A DNA stretch of 64,000 nucleotides from Sulfitobacter sp. (GCA_029252045.1 JAQXCD010000002.1:1-64000); one strand, 5' to 3'. Counted from the first letter of the stretch, positions 43,324 to 53,014 are shown. Notes: generated by a model not told the origin, from the letters alone. Program-made: numbers and translations.

Positions 43324-44715
43324 ATGGCGCTTTGGGAATTGGATGGCGTGGCGATTGCCACGAAGATCAGGAAAGGGGAGGTGACTGCACGCGAAGCGAC
43401 AGAAGCGACCCTTGCACGGATGGACGCTGTGAATTCGGCCATAAATGCAGTCGTCGCGCGGGATGATGAAGCGGCACTGGTAGCCGCAGATGCCGTGGAC
43501 GCGGCGCGGGCCGACGGTGCAGAGTTGGGGCCGATGGCTGGGGTTCCAGTGACCATCAAGGAAAATGTGGATCAGACTGGATGTGCTACAACCAACGGGT
43601 TGCTTATTCAAAAAGATCTGGTGGCCACGCAGGACAACCCCGTTGTCGCAAACCTCCGCCGTGCGGGGGCTGTGATTGTAGGGCGTACAAATACGCCGGC
43701 TTTTTCGTTGCGTTGGTTTACGCGCAATTCGCTGCATGGGCACACCAGGAACCCGCACAATCCCCGCATTACTCCTGGTGGTTCATCCGGTGGTGCAGCA
43801 GCGGCTACTGCCGCGGGGATCGGCGCGATGGGGCATGGCACCGACATCGGCGGCTCGATCCGCTATCCTGCCTATGCCTGCGGGTTGCAGGGTATCCGCC
43901 CCACCTTGGGACGTGTGGCGGCGTGGAACCCGTCCAGCCCTGACCGTCATATCGGGGCCCAGCTGATGGCGGTGTCCGGACCGCATGCCCGTACAGTGCG
44001 GGATGTACGAACATCGCTTGCCGTTATGTCGCAGCCGGACCTGCGCGATCCATGGCAAATGCCCGTTCCGCTGGTCGGGGCCGAATACCCGCGCCGCGCT
44101 GCCTTGTGCGTTTCGCCGGAGGGACTGCAAACTCATCCGCTTGTTGAACAGGCGCTGCGCGATACGGCGGCACGGCTGATTGATGCCGGCTGGCGGATTG
44201 ACGAGGTAGAAAGCCCGCCCTTTCGGGAGCCTGCCCGCCTTCAGGCGCAGCTTTGGCTGGCAGAAATGGCAAGGGGTGCTACGGCCGCATTTGCGGCAGA
44301 GGATGATCCGGACGCAAACCATGTGTTGGCAGAAATGCAAAAACTTACAGCTGTACCGGACCTTAACGGGGTGTTGGATGCGTTGCAGGCGCGTGTAGGT
44401 TTTGTGCGGGAATGGCAGATGTTTCTGGAGAAATATCCGGTCCTGATTTGTCCAATCTCGTCAGAGCCGCCCTTTCCTGATCTTCTGGATCTGGAGGATT
44501 TCCCCCGTGTGATCGAGGCGCAGTTGACGCAAGTTGGTCTCCCATTGCTGGGCCTGCCCGGGATGTCGGTATTTACGGGGTTCGGTGAAAGCGACATGGG
44601 CCGCGTGCCTTTGGGCGCGCAACTGATCGGCGGGCGGTATCGCGAGGATATTTTGCTTGATGCGGCCGAGGCGATTGAGGCGCGGGGCGAAGCGATCAAA
44701 GTGGTGACGCCCTAA
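43324..44715 (+). CDS. Amidase-signature hydrolase
   Basis: 463 residues from ATG at 43324 with SD AGGAGG. A long upstream extension of the same frame lies antisense to the amidinotransferase gene and is rejected. Catalytic triad K79 (PVTIKENVD), S154 (TPGGSSGGAA) and S178 (GTDIGGSIRYPA). It hydrolyses a carboxamide or related bond. With the divergent amidinotransferase 129 bases away it could act on the same or a linked compound, which is inference. It is the only plus-strand gene between rpsO and pnp. Confidence 0.87.
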   Translation: MALWELDGVAIATKIRKGEVTAREATEATLARMDAVNSAINAVVARDDEAALVAADAVDAARADGAELGPMAGVPVTIKENVDQTGCATTNGLLIQKDLVATQDNPVVANLRRAGAVIVGRTNTPAFSLRWFTRNSLHGHTRNPHNPRITPGGSSGGAAAATAAGIGAMGHGTDIGGSIRYPAYACGLQGIRPTLGRVAAWNPSSPDRHIGAQLMAVSGPHARTVRDVRTSLAVMSQPDLRDPWQMPVPLVGAEYPRRAALCVSPEGLQTHPLVEQALRDTAARLIDAGWRIDEVESPPFREPARLQAQLWLAEMARGATAAFAAEDDPDANHVLAEMQKLTAVPDLNGVLDALQARVGFVREWQMFLEKYPVLICPISSEPPFPDLLDLEDFPRVIEAQLTQVGLPLLGLPGMSVFTGFGESDMGRVPLGAQLIGGRYREDILLDAAEAIEARGEAIKVVTP

Positions 44716-44723
44716 ATGGCAAC

Positions 44724-44762
44724 AAAAAAAGCCGCACCTTGTGAAACACGGCGCGGCTTAAA
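44724..44762 (-). terminator. Terminator of rpsO
   Basis: On the minus strand, AAGCCGCGCC/GGTGCGGCTT (one G-U pair) with the loop GTGTTTCACA is followed by seven T. It shows that the rpsO transcript ends before the amidase gene rather than running on into pnp. Confidence 0.85.
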
Positions 44763-44787
44763 TTCGACTAAACAGTTGGGTGTACGC

Positions 44788-45057
44788 TTAGCGGCGCAGG
44801 CCCAGACGTTTGATCAGGTCCTGGTAGCGCGCGTCGTCCTTGGACTTGACGTAGTCCAAAAGCTTGCGGCGTGTCGCAACCATTTTCAACAGACCACGGC
44901 GGCCGTGGTTGTCTTTTTTATGTGTCTTGAAGTGCTCTGTAAGTGTCGCGATGCGCGAGCTCAGAACGGCCACTTGAACTTCTGGGGAACCTGTATCGCC
45001 TTCTTTGGCACCAAATTCGCTCATCAAGCGTGTTTTTTCTTCTTTCGTAATCGACAT
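44788..45057 (-). CDS. rpsO: 30S ribosomal protein S15
   Basis: 89 residues, full length: [39 protein letters not shown] and [15 protein letters not shown]. It binds 16S rRNA helices 20-22 early in small-subunit assembly and joins bridge B4. SD AAGGAGACC precedes the ATG. Normally followed by pnp; here a terminator and several accessory genes intervene. Confidence 0.97.
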   Translation of the reverse strand: MSITKEEKTRLMSEFGAKEGDTGSPEVQVAVLSSRIATLTEHFKTHKKDNHGRRGLLKMVATRRKLLDYVKSKDDARYQDLIKRLGLRR

Positions 45058-45222
45058 CGGGGTCTCCTTGTCAAAGGGTTAAAATAAATGGCGCAGGCCG
45101 GGATGTCGTCCAGCACAGGCCCATGGAGGAATCGCAAGCTACTGCCTACGATTGGTGGCGTTTAGGCGTGTTTTGTACCGTTGGCAAATGCTTATTGCTA
45201 AGCGGCAAGGGGCGGTTCGGAC

Positions 45223-46295
45223 TTAGACCGCTGATAATCCGACTTGGGTGGCAGTGCTCAGCGGGATCAGGGCGATATCACCGGGTACCAGATCGCTCCC
45301 GTTCACGGTTGCGACAACGGCCCCGTCTATCATGATCAGGGTCTGATCTGCGTTGTCTGGATCAACAGACAGCGTGATCCGCGGTTCAAGACTTCCTGCG
45401 GCGCTATCGTCCCAGACCAGAACAATACTGTCATCCTCAACGTCGTAATCCGTGATGTGGGCCGCCGCACCGGACGTGAGCCAATCCCCCAGAACAATCT
45501 CGTCAGCGCCTGCACCTGCGGTAACGATATCGCCGGAGCCGACCAGAATACTGTCATCACCGCCGCCGCCATTCAGGAAATCTGCATCGTCTTCATCACT
45601 GCCCGATGTGTTCCGCATCAGGCCGTTGAGAACGTCATTTCCCCACCCGCCAAATAACACATCCGCACCGGCACCACCTGTCAATGTGTCATCATCCAGT
45701 CCGCCACTCAGGGTATCGGCGCCTTCACCACCCTCCAGCACGTCATTTCCGGCAGAGCCCTGCAAGGCATCGTCTCCGGCATCGCCGTACAGAAGTCATC
45801 TTCATTGTGACCAAACAGTACGTCGCTGTCCGCGCCGCCGTGTAGGTCATCAACGCCACTCTGGCCATGCAAGGTGTCATTTCCAACATCGCCGGACAGT
45901 GTGTCGTCACCCGTCCCGCCGCGCAATTCATCGTTTCCGGCGCTACCATCCAGCGCATCGTCCCCCGCATTGCCGAGCATCCGGTCGTTGCCCTGCGTGC
46001 CATCAAGCTGGTCATCATCGGCTGAGCCGTCCGTCAGAGTAACCTGATCGGCATCGGAAGGCGTGGCTGGTTCAAGCAAGGCAGCGTCGTCGCCCCCCCG
46101 CGGATCGTAATCCGGCTCAAAATTATCTTCGGGCTGGCTCGAAAAAGACACGTTTGCGGCAATCGCCGAGGGGAGCGTTTCATCCGATGTGCTGGGATCA
46201 ACGAAGTCGTCTTCTTCATCGCCGTTGGTCTGCGGGTCTACAAATGCAACGGCGCCGACCGCCATAAGCCCCATCAATCCCGCTAACCATAACAT
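45223..46295 (-). pseudogene. RTX-repeat calcium-binding protein with frameshift
   Basis: From ATG at 46295: a hydrophobic N-terminus (LWLAGLMGLMAVGAVAFV), an acidic linker (about 20-90), then RTX nonapeptides (NDRMLGNAGDD, GNDELRGGTGDDTLSG, GNDTLHGQSGVDDLHGG). At about 45792, after HNEDDF, the frame is lost. RTX repeats resume in another frame (YGDAGDDALQG, GNDVLEGGEGADTLSGG) and end with a beta domain (DYDVEDDSIVLVWDDSA) at 45223. The two ORFs overlap at 45708-45765. A single-base indel restores one protein of about 355 residues. Function, probably cell-surface or secreted calcium binding, is unproved. No T1SS genes nearby. Confidence 0.8.
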
Positions 46296-46410
46296 AATAA
46301 TTGTTCGATAAACTTGGCATATGCCACTACAGGCACATAAGCGCAGATTTGCTCTGAGTCGTCAAAAGCGTAACGCACTGAAGGTTAACAGCCTGTGACA
46401 ATTGTGGGGA

Positions 46411-46926
46411 TTATTCGGGGTGAACCCATTCTTGGGGCTGGGCACTGTAGGGCAGGTATAACGGGTGTCGCGGGTGGCCTGCTTTGGTCAGGCCCAAATG
46501 GTGCATCAGATGGCCCGCTGCATGCAGACGTGCGGCGACAACAGCGCCCTGATTGCGGTGCGCTGCGTGCACGCCCCAGGCTGCAATCACCATATCTGCC
46601 CAATGCGCCGCGTCATCCAGAGCGTCCATGTTGTGGGGGCCTTCGGGGTCTTGCGCAGCCCGCATCTCGCGCGGGTCGGTGGCGCGCAGGGCGAATATAT
46701 TCACGGCACGGAACCCGCCAAACCCCAAGGCGCGGGCGCGCTGCTCGCAGCGATGGATCGTCGGGTCGTTCTGGACTTCGGTCGCGGTAGAGGGGTTGAG
46801 CATGACAAAGGCAACCCCTGTTGCATTAGTGTTCCAAACCCGGGTCAGGCTGTACCGGTAAAGCTCGCAATCCGAATATACTGCGGTAGAAGGAGCATCA
46901 CCTTTGATGTGGCTGCGTGTGATCAT
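46411..46926 (-). CDS. DUF1643-domain protein
   Basis: 171 residues matching DUF1643: YSDCELYRYSLTRVWN, VAFVMLNPSTATEVQNDPTI, RCEQRARALGFGGFRAVNIFA and the late YLPYSAQPQEW. The function of this family is not established. It lies between truB and the RTX gene; a 31-base gap to truB allows cotranscription. No signal peptide. Confidence 0.88.
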   Translation of the reverse strand: MITRSHIKGDAPSTAVYSDCELYRYSLTRVWNTNATGVAFVMLNPSTATEVQNDPTIHRCEQRARALGFGGFRAVNIFALRATDPREMRAAQDPEGPHNMDALDDAAHWADMVIAAWGVHAAHRNQGAVVAARLHAAGHLMHHLGLTKAGHPRHPLYLPYSAQPQEWVHPE

Positions 46927-46957
46927 GGCGGAGGGGACCTGACGCGTTAAAAGTTAC

Positions 46958-47878
46958 TTATTCAGCCTGATCATCGAGGTTGAAGACCCTTGAAGGGTGT
47001 AGCTCTCCGGCCCTGAAAATACCGACGGCCACGGCATGGCCATCGTAGGTTGCCCAACACTCGTCGCCGTATTCAACGTCTGTTGCAAAAACCATACCCG
47101 GATTGCCGTTGCGCAGCTTTTGCGCGCCCTCGGCCGTGGCCGTAACCATTGGTAAATCCTGCAAACCCATTTCCAGCGGACCAAGGTATTCATCCAGCGC
47201 AGGCGTTTTTGCCATCTCGTCTACCTGTGCCAGTGTGATTGCGTTCTCTACGTCAAACGGACCGGACCATGTGCGGCGCAATTCGCGTACGTGGCCTTTG
47301 CAGCCCAGAACTTCACCCAGATCGCGCGCGATGGAGCGGACATAGCCGCCCTTGCCGCAGACCATCTCCAGCGTCACATGATCCACATCGGGGCGGTCCA
47401 GCATGATCAGGCTTTCGACAAAAAGCGGACGGGCTGCGATGTCCATCGTCTCGCCGTCACGCGCACGTTTATATGCGCGTTCACCGTCGATCTTGACGGC
47501 GGAAAACTGCGGCGGCACCTGCTCGATATCGCCGACAAACCCGTGCAGTGCTTCCTTTATTGCCGCATCGTCAGGGCGCAGATCGGATGTGGCGATGACT
47601 TCGCCCTCCAGGTCGTCCGTATTGGTCGCGGACCCCAGACGCACGGTAAACACATAAGCCTTCAGCGCATCGGTGATGAAAGGAACCGTTTTAGTGGCCT
47701 CGCCCAGCGCGATCGCCAGAACGCCAGTGGCATCGGGATCCAGCGTGCCTGCATGGCCGGCTTTTTTCGCGTCAAACGCCCAGCGCACTTTGTTTACCAC
47801 TGTGGTCGAGGTGGGCCCCGCCGGTTTGTCGATCACAACCCAGCCGGAAATATCGCGCCCTTTGCGTTTGCGTGCCAT
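46958..47878 (-). CDS. truB: tRNA pseudouridine(55) synthase TruB
   Basis: 306 residues. The catalytic Asp D47 in [11 protein letters not shown], with [12 protein letters not shown] and [14 protein letters not shown] in place. The C-terminal part (about 240-306) has a PUA-like domain. Converts U55 of the T loop in all tRNAs to pseudouridine. Upstream on the same strand is the phosphodiester glycosidase and rbfA, the usual ribosome/tRNA cluster with an extra gene between. Confidence 0.95.
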   Translation of the reverse strand: MARKRKGRDISGWVVIDKPAGPTSTTVVNKVRWAFDAKKAGHAGTLDPDATGVLAIALGEATKTVPFITDALKAYVFTVRLGSATNTDDLEGEVIATSDLRPDDAAIKEALHGFVGDIEQVPPQFSAVKIDGERAYKRARDGETMDIAARPLFVESLIMLDRPDVDHVTLEMVCGKGGYVRSIARDLGEVLGCKGHVRELRRTWSGPFDVENAITLAQVDEMAKTPALDEYLGPLEMGLQDLPMVTATAEGAQKLRNGNPGMVFATDVEYGDECWATYDGHAVAVGIFRAGELHPSRVFNLDDQAE

Positions 47879-47947
47879 GTGGTGTCCTTGGAATAAATGG
47901 TGTTGGGCGCCGTTTTGCAGATTGCGCGCGCGGGCGCAACGGGGTCG

Positions 47948-48730
47948 CTACTCGTCGTAGGGGTCTTCCAGCGGTAAAGGTGGCAGGATTTGCCCTTCAA
48001 CCACTCCGATAATCGGGCCCAAGGCACCAAAGCCGATATCGTTGCGCCCCAGATCAGGCGCGCGCAGCCGCGAGACATTGCCATCAAAATAGAGCGCGTT
48101 GCGCAGCCCCAGATGATCACGGAAAAAGCTGCCAAAGGCGTGGAACGTAACAGGCGTATTGGAAATCACAAAAACGGCTGTCTTGCCGTCGTCACTGGTG
48201 CCTACGCCATTGCGGACAAACCGCGATGTCGAATTCCGCAAGAAGCGCGGATGTAGCGCGCCATCAATCACCAGCATCGGGCCCGATTGTGTGGCGCTGG
48301 TACAATCGGGGGCTTCGTCGACATAGCGCAGTGTCTCGATCACGTCGGCACGGCGGTCGCGCAAACACAATATGCCGTTGGGCAGCAGGCCGAAGTTTCC
48401 CGGTCCAGCGCGGGTGATCACGCTCTGCTCTGTCTGACCGTCCTCGATATAGACGCCGACTGGTTTGCGGTCATCGTGGTACATGCCGGCATTTGCGGCA
48501 AAGCCCAGTGCAAAGCCTTGCTCCTCCAGTGCGGCATTCAGTGTGCCGAAATAGCCGTAGGGGCGGCCGGTGTCGGGCTGGTACAAGAACAGCCTCAGCA
48601 CGTCTTGGGTGAGATCAACCGTGCACACTGCATAATCCGCGCCCTTATAGGCAACTTCATCGCAACTCGCCGCTTGTGCCTGCCATGGCAAAACAAGGGC
48701 TACGCCCGCAAGGAGGGCGCGCCAGATCAC
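47948..48730 (-). CDS. Phosphodiester glycosidase (NAGPA/DUF2233) family protein
   Basis: 260 residues with a signal peptide (LLAGVALVLPWQAQAAS, cleavage near residue 20). The mature protein has the NAGPA-fold motifs FAANAGMYHDDRKPVGVYIE, QSGPMLVIDGALHPRF, RNGVGTSDDGKTAVFVIS and NALYFDGNVSRL. The family cleaves N-acetylglucosamine phosphodiesters or cell-wall-linked sugars; the substrate here is unknown. Its ATG overlaps the rbfA stop by four bases, and truB starts 70 bases after its stop. Confidence 0.85.
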   Translation of the reverse strand: MIWRALLAGVALVLPWQAQAASCDEVAYKGADYAVCTVDLTQDVLRLFLYQPDTGRPYGYFGTLNAALEEQGFALGFAANAGMYHDDRKPVGVYIEDGQTEQSVITRAGPGNFGLLPNGILCLRDRRADVIETLRYVDEAPDCTSATQSGPMLVIDGALHPRFLRNSTSRFVRNGVGTSDDGKTAVFVISNTPVTFHAFGSFFRDHLGLRNALYFDGNVSRLRAPDLGRNDIGFGALGPIIGVVEGQILPPLPLEDPYDE

Positions 48731-49158
48731 GTCGCCGGTGTCCAGTCGTCATCATCGTCGTCGGGTGCTTCAGCATCACGGCGCACTACGTCTTGCGCCA
48801 GCATGCGCCGCGTCTCGTCCATCTGGTCGAACGTCATATCCAGCTGAAATCGCAGTTCCGGCGCGAATTTGAGCGTCACCTTTTTGGCGACCATGCGGCG
48901 CAGTTCGTAATTGTTGCGTGCCAATATTTTGAGCACGTCCTCCCGTCCTTTGCCGCCCAGAGGCAGCACATAGGCCGTCGCGATCCGCAGATCGTTAGAC
49001 ATACGCACTTCGCCCACAGTGATGGACATACGATTCAGTTCTTCGTCATGGACATCGCCACGCGCCAGAACCTCGCTAAGCGCGCGGCGGGTTGTCTCGC
49101 CTACGCGCAGTTGCCGTTGATTGGGGCCAGCGCCCGCATTTGATTTGTTATTTGCCAT
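48727..49158 (-). CDS. rbfA: 30S ribosome-binding factor A
   Basis: 143 residues. KH-like fold stretches RQLRVGETTRRALSEVLARG, MSITVGEVRMSNDLRIATAYV and LKFAPELRFQLDMTFDQMD are diagnostic, and an acidic DDDDDDW tail is added. It helps 16S rRNA maturation, especially at low temperature. Start at 49158 is chosen by family length, although the SD spacing also allows ATG at 49167 (three codons earlier). Divergent from dapB. Confidence 0.93.
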   Translation of the reverse strand: MANNKSNAGAGPNQRQLRVGETTRRALSEVLARGDVHDEELNRMSITVGEVRMSNDLRIATAYVLPLGGKGREDVLKILARNNYELRRMVAKKVTLKFAPELRFQLDMTFDQMDETRRMLAQDVVRRDAEAPDDDDDDWTPAT

Positions 49159-49247
49159 CCCTCCCATCTATGCGCTCTGAACTTCTTTGCCAAGCGGCTG
49201 CGCGCGCGCTACACCGCTGATCACCGGATCAAGCAGGAGCACAGCAC

Positions 49248-50063
49248 ATGGCACAGACAACAGGTATCACCATCACAGGGGTTTCAGGCCGTATGGGGCA
49301 GATGCTGGTGCGGTCGGTGACAGAACATGCGCAGACCCATCTGGCAGGAGCCCTTGAACGCGCGGGCCATAACTGGATCGGTCAGGATCTTGGACTGGCG
49401 ATGGGCGGTGCCGCAAATGGTATCATCGTCACGGATAACGCAGCGGCTGCATTGGCTGAGGCTGATGCGGTGATTGATTTTACAGCGCCTGCCGCCACGC
49501 TGGCCATCGCAAAGGCCGCAGCAGAGGCGGGCATCGTGCATGTAATCGGCACCACAGGGATGAGTGAAGGTGAAATCGCCCAACTGTCCACGCCGGCACA
49601 TCGCGCTGTGATCGTGCGCGCAGGCAACATGAGCCTCGGCGTAAACCTGCTGACTTTGCTGACGCGCAAGGTTGCCGCGGCACTCGACGCCGACTTTGAC
49701 ATCGAAATCATCGAATCGCATCACAACCAGAAAGTTGATGCACCGTCCGGCACCGCCCTCATGCTGGGCGAAGCAGCCGCCGAAGGGCGCGGTGTAAAGT
49801 TGTCCGATGTCAGTGATTCGGGCCGCGATGGCATCACGGGTGCGCGCAAGCGGGGCGATATCGGTTTCTCCGCCATTCGTGGCGGCGACATCATAGGAGA
49901 GCATGACGTAATGTTTGCGGGCGCCGGAGAGCGGATCATTCTGCGCCACATCGCGTCTGATCGTGCCCTGTTTGCCCGTGGTGCGATCAAGGCGGCACTC
50001 TGGGGGCAGGGGCGCAAAGCGGGTGAATATGACATGCTCGACGTGTTGGGTCTGGGCGACTGA
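49248..50063 (+). CDS. dapB: 4-hydroxy-tetrahydrodipicolinate reductase
   Basis: 271 residues. N-terminal NAD(P) motif [20 protein letters not shown], catalytic [15 protein letters not shown] (His/Lys) and C-terminal [14 protein letters not shown]. It reduces the product of DapA in the lysine/meso-DAP pathway. A DapC-like aminotransferase elsewhere in the window (12316) acts in the same pathway. SD AGGAGC precedes the ATG. Confidence 0.96.
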   Translation: MAQTTGITITGVSGRMGQMLVRSVTEHAQTHLAGALERAGHNWIGQDLGLAMGGAANGIIVTDNAAAALAEADAVIDFTAPAATLAIAKAAAEAGIVHVIGTTGMSEGEIAQLSTPAHRAVIVRAGNMSLGVNLLTLLTRKVAAALDADFDIEIIESHHNQKVDAPSGTALMLGEAAAEGRGVKLSDVSDSGRDGITGARKRGDIGFSAIRGGDIIGEHDVMFAGAGERIILRHIASDRALFARGAIKAALWGQGRKAGEYDMLDVLGLGD

Positions 50064-50154
50064 CACAGGCGCTGGGTATAAAATTCAGCTTACTTTGAAA
50101 CCAAAGCGCATTTCATTTCGTATCTATTGCAATGGACCTTGAAGGAGAGACCTG

Positions 50155-50511
50155 ATGCAACGGATGATACCTGTACTGAGTGCCCTAATATTCGGCTTGG
50201 CTTCACCAGTTGCGGCGGAGTTCTCGAAAGTAGAAAATGCCGCAGAATTCAAACGCCTGATAGGCGGTAAAATCCTTACCCGTCCGTTGGTTAAGCTAAC
50301 AGTGGGCACCGATGGTGCGATTGCTGGCAAAGGGGCTGCGTGGCCGATTTCGGGCACCTGGACATGGAAAAACGGTTATTTTTGCCGGAGCCTCGAATGG
50401 GGCGGCGATGATCTGGGTTACAACTGTCAGGAGGTGAAAGCCTCGGCTAGCAAGATCCGTTTTATCTTCGATGAAGGGCGTGGCGACAGCGCTGATTTCT
50501 CGCTGCGCTGA
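50155..50511 (+). CDS. Small exported hypothetical protein (118 aa)
   Basis: 118 residues. A signal peptide (PVLSALIFGLASPVAA, cleaved near residue 21) precedes a small beta-type domain with paired cysteines (FCRSLEWGGDDLGYNCQEV) that could form a disulfide. The repeated aromatic pattern and GTWTWKNG suggest a lipocalin-like or small barrel fold, but no family is recognised. SD AAGGAGAG precedes the ATG. It lies 91 bases downstream of dapB. Confidence 0.75.
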   Translation: MQRMIPVLSALIFGLASPVAAEFSKVENAAEFKRLIGGKILTRPLVKLTVGTDGAIAGKGAAWPISGTWTWKNGYFCRSLEWGGDDLGYNCQEVKASASKIRFIFDEGRGDSADFSLR

Positions 50512-50529
50512 TGTTGTCAGGCGCTGCGG

Positions 50530-50742
50530 TCAGAAATCGACCGCGATGCCCTTCTTTTCCCAATCGCCATAACGCACGGCCTCGGGCCCGTCGCGGCCGC
50601 CCAATTCCGGCGGCAATTCTAACTCTTTTGCGTTTGCACGCCGCTCTGCTGCTTCTGCCAGCGCGCGCTGGGCGGCGGGGGGCAGATCGCGCGGTGCGGC
50701 TGCCGGAACGGGAGTATCTTCTGCAGAAGTGTCTTCGGTCAT
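50530..50742 (-). CDS. SDHAF4/DUF1674-like small protein
   Basis: 70 residues inside a longer chance frame. The C-terminal signature PPELGGRDGPEAVRYGDWEKKGIAVDF (split here as GGRDGPEAVRYGDW and GIAVDF) matches DUF1674, the family of succinate-dehydrogenase assembly factor 4. The N-terminal half is Ala/Glu-rich and disordered. In mitochondria SDHAF4 protects flavinylated SdhA; the bacterial role is presumed alike. SD AGGAACG region precedes the ATG. Confidence 0.85.
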   Translation of the reverse strand: MTEDTSAEDTPVPAAAPRDLPPAAQRALAEAAERRANAKELELPPELGGRDGPEAVRYGDWEKKGIAVDF

Positions 50743-50827
50743 GGGGCGTTCCTTTCTCAACTCTCTCTTGATATACGGCACGCCTTGCCCCAGACAACCG
50801 CCAGACCGCTTAAAGAAAGCCCGTATT

Positions 50828-52099
50828 ATGTCAGACACCGGTGTAGCCGCCCGTAAATCCGCTGTTTTCCTGCTCGATGAGATATTGGGGGAAGGGAAAC
50901 TAATGTCGGAACTGCTGGGCGCAGGTGTGCTGGACCGTCTGCCACCAGATGACCGCGCGCGCGCGCAACGTCTGGCGCAGGACACCCTGCGTGGGCTGGA
51001 GCGGGCAGACCGCATTTTACAAAAGCACCTGAACAAATACCCGCCGCTGACCGTGCGCAACGCGCTACGCATCGGCACGGTAGAGCTGTGCACAGGTGGA
51101 GCGGCCCACGGTGTAGTCAACGCGATGGTATCTGTCGTGTCGGGTGACCGCCATTTAAGCCACCTCAAGGGGCTGACGAATGCTGTGCTGCGCAAAGTTG
51201 CTGCTGAAGGCCCTGACGCATGGACAGCACGCCGCGCGCCGCGTTTGCCGAAATGGCTGCGTGGACCGCTGGTTGAGGCGTGGGGCGCTGATGCGATGGC
51301 CGCGATGGAAACTGTGCATTTTAATGGTGCGCCACTGGATCTGACGGCCAAAGGCGATCCGGCAGAGTTGGCGACGCGGCTGGGTGGCACATTGCTGCCG
51401 ACAGGTTCGGTCCGCCTCTATGATGGCGGCCAAGTCTCCGCGATGGAAGGCTTTGCCGAGGGCGATTGGTGGGTGCAGGATGCCGCGGCTGCATTGCCTG
51501 CGAAAATCCTGAACGTCCAAGCAGGCGAAGTTGTGCTGGACCTTTGCGCCGCACCGGGTGGCAAAACCATGCAGCTGGCCGCCACTGGCGCCGAGGTGCG
51601 CGCGGTAGACGACAATCATTCGCGCATGCAGCGGGTGAAAGAAAACCTTGCCCGTACCGGCCTGACGGCACGGACCTTTATCAAAGACGCCCGCCAGTTT
51701 CAGGGCGAATTCGACGCGATCCTGCTGGACGCACCTTGCTCGGCCACGGGCACTATACGTCGCCACCCCGATTTGCCGCATGCCAAGGACGGCTCGGACT
51801 TTGGTGCGCTGATTGAATTGCAAGAAGAGCTGCTGGACCACGCATGGTCGCTGCTCAAACCCGGTGGACGGATGGTGTTCTGCACTTGTAGCCTGCTGCC
51901 GGACGAGGGCGAAGTGCACATCGACGAAGCGCTGGAGCGGCACGGTGATATGTCCGTTGACCGTGATGCAGTCGCCATTACGGGCGTTGACCCGGCGTGG
52001 ATATCCTCCGAAGGCGGCTTGCGCCTGCGCCCTGATTTCTGGGCCGAGCAGGGCGGTATGGACGGCTTTTACATCGTCTGCTTGCGCAAAGCGGGCTAG
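50828..52099 (+). CDS. RsmB/NOP-family RNA cytosine-C5 methyltransferase
   Basis: 423 residues from ATG at 50828. N-terminal NusB-like RNA-binding domain (about 1-135: RAQRLAQDTLRGLERADRIL) and C-terminal Rossmann domain with SAM motif LDLCAAPGGKTMQLA, LDAPCSATG (general Cys) and FCTCSLLPDEGE (nucleophile). This is the layout of 16S rRNA m5C967 methyltransferase RsmB. It is convergent with the PhnD-like gene with a four-base overlap. Confidence 0.9.
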   Translation: MSDTGVAARKSAVFLLDEILGEGKLMSELLGAGVLDRLPPDDRARAQRLAQDTLRGLERADRILQKHLNKYPPLTVRNALRIGTVELCTGGAAHGVVNAMVSVVSGDRHLSHLKGLTNAVLRKVAAEGPDAWTARRAPRLPKWLRGPLVEAWGADAMAAMETVHFNGAPLDLTAKGDPAELATRLGGTLLPTGSVRLYDGGQVSAMEGFAEGDWWVQDAAAALPAKILNVQAGEVVLDLCAAPGGKTMQLAATGAEVRAVDDNHSRMQRVKENLARTGLTARTFIKDARQFQGEFDAILLDAPCSATGTIRRHPDLPHAKDGSDFGALIELQEELLDHAWSLLKPGGRMVFCTCSLLPDEGEVHIDEALERHGDMSVDRDAVAITGVDPAWISSEGGLRLRPDFWAEQGGMDGFYIVCLRKAG

Positions 52100-52851
52100 G
52101 TCAGTGCCGCTGCGGGCGGGGTCGGAACTGCTGCATAATCGGCATGTGGTATCCGTACAACGCCGCGCAGGTCCAGCGCCGCGGCATCCTCGGACGGCAG
52201 GTTGAACAGGGCTTCGGTGACAGCGTCAAAGACCACATCGGGATTGTGCTGCGGACCCGTGATATAGGGTAGCGCGGGTGTGGGTTCGGTAAACTCCAAT
52301 ACACGCAGATGCTCTGCCATTGGCTCGTACCGCCGTATCAGCCGCCATGTTTGCGCATCGAGTGCCGCAATATCTGCTTTGCCTTCTGCCACCATACGCG
52401 CCGAATTCAGATGACCGCCGCTTTGGACCCTGTCGTTGAACCAGAAGCCTTCAGCGCGGGTATGATGGTAGATTGCTGCAAACCCGGACTGTGAATCGCC
52501 TGAATTATAGGCGAGTATTGCGGATTCGTAGTCCGGCAGCGACAGGCGGGCATCATCGGCCCGTACCACGATGGCCGAATTGTAATAACCGCCTTTGCAG
52601 CCCTCAAGCCCGTAGTCGGGTGTGCACACTAGCTGCACGGTGTCGTGCAGACGTGTCCGGTAAGGCATTCCGCAGGTCTGGCTGAAAACCAGTGTCGGGT
52701 CTTGCCAGACGTCCATTTCGGGGGCGTTTTGGGCAAGCGTCGGAGGCGACGCGATACCACGACGGTCCAGGCTGCTGCGCAAGCAGTCCCAAAGGGATGC
52801 ATGCGCTGTTTGCAGCTCGGGGCGGGCGTACATCATTAAGGAAGCAATCAT
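52096..52851 (-). CDS. PhnD-like substrate-binding-type protein, no signal peptide
   Basis: 251 residues from ATG at 52851. The fold resembles phosphate/phosphonate-type ABC substrate-binding proteins: FSQTCGMPYRTRL, VQLVCTPDYGLEGCKGGYYNSAIVVR, YNSGDSQSGFAAIYHH and ADIAALDAQTWRL. There is no clear signal peptide even in the longer frame, and no permease or ATPase genes lie nearby. It may be a periplasmic solute sensor with a miscalled start, or a cytoplasmic enzyme-like relative. Function not assigned. Confidence 0.75.
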   Translation of the reverse strand: MIASLMMYARPELQTAHASLWDCLRSSLDRRGIASPPTLAQNAPEMDVWQDPTLVFSQTCGMPYRTRLHDTVQLVCTPDYGLEGCKGGYYNSAIVVRADDARLSLPDYESAILAYNSGDSQSGFAAIYHHTRAEGFWFNDRVQSGGHLNSARMVAEGKADIAALDAQTWRLIRRYEPMAEHLRVLEFTEPTPALPYITGPQHNPDVVFDAVTEALFNLPSEDAAALDLRGVVRIPHADYAAVPTPPAAALT

Positions 52852-53014
52852 AGCGCATCTGTGCATGGCGCCAGAGATATCGGCAAGGTGCAATCTGAAC
52901 ACCGGCGACTTCGCGATCCTCGCTTTGCGCAGAATGAAGATCAAAAAGCGGTGACTCCGTCCCTTCCGCGCGCTACAGTGCAAAAAACGCCTCTAGAGCG
53001 TATAAGCAGAGCAC

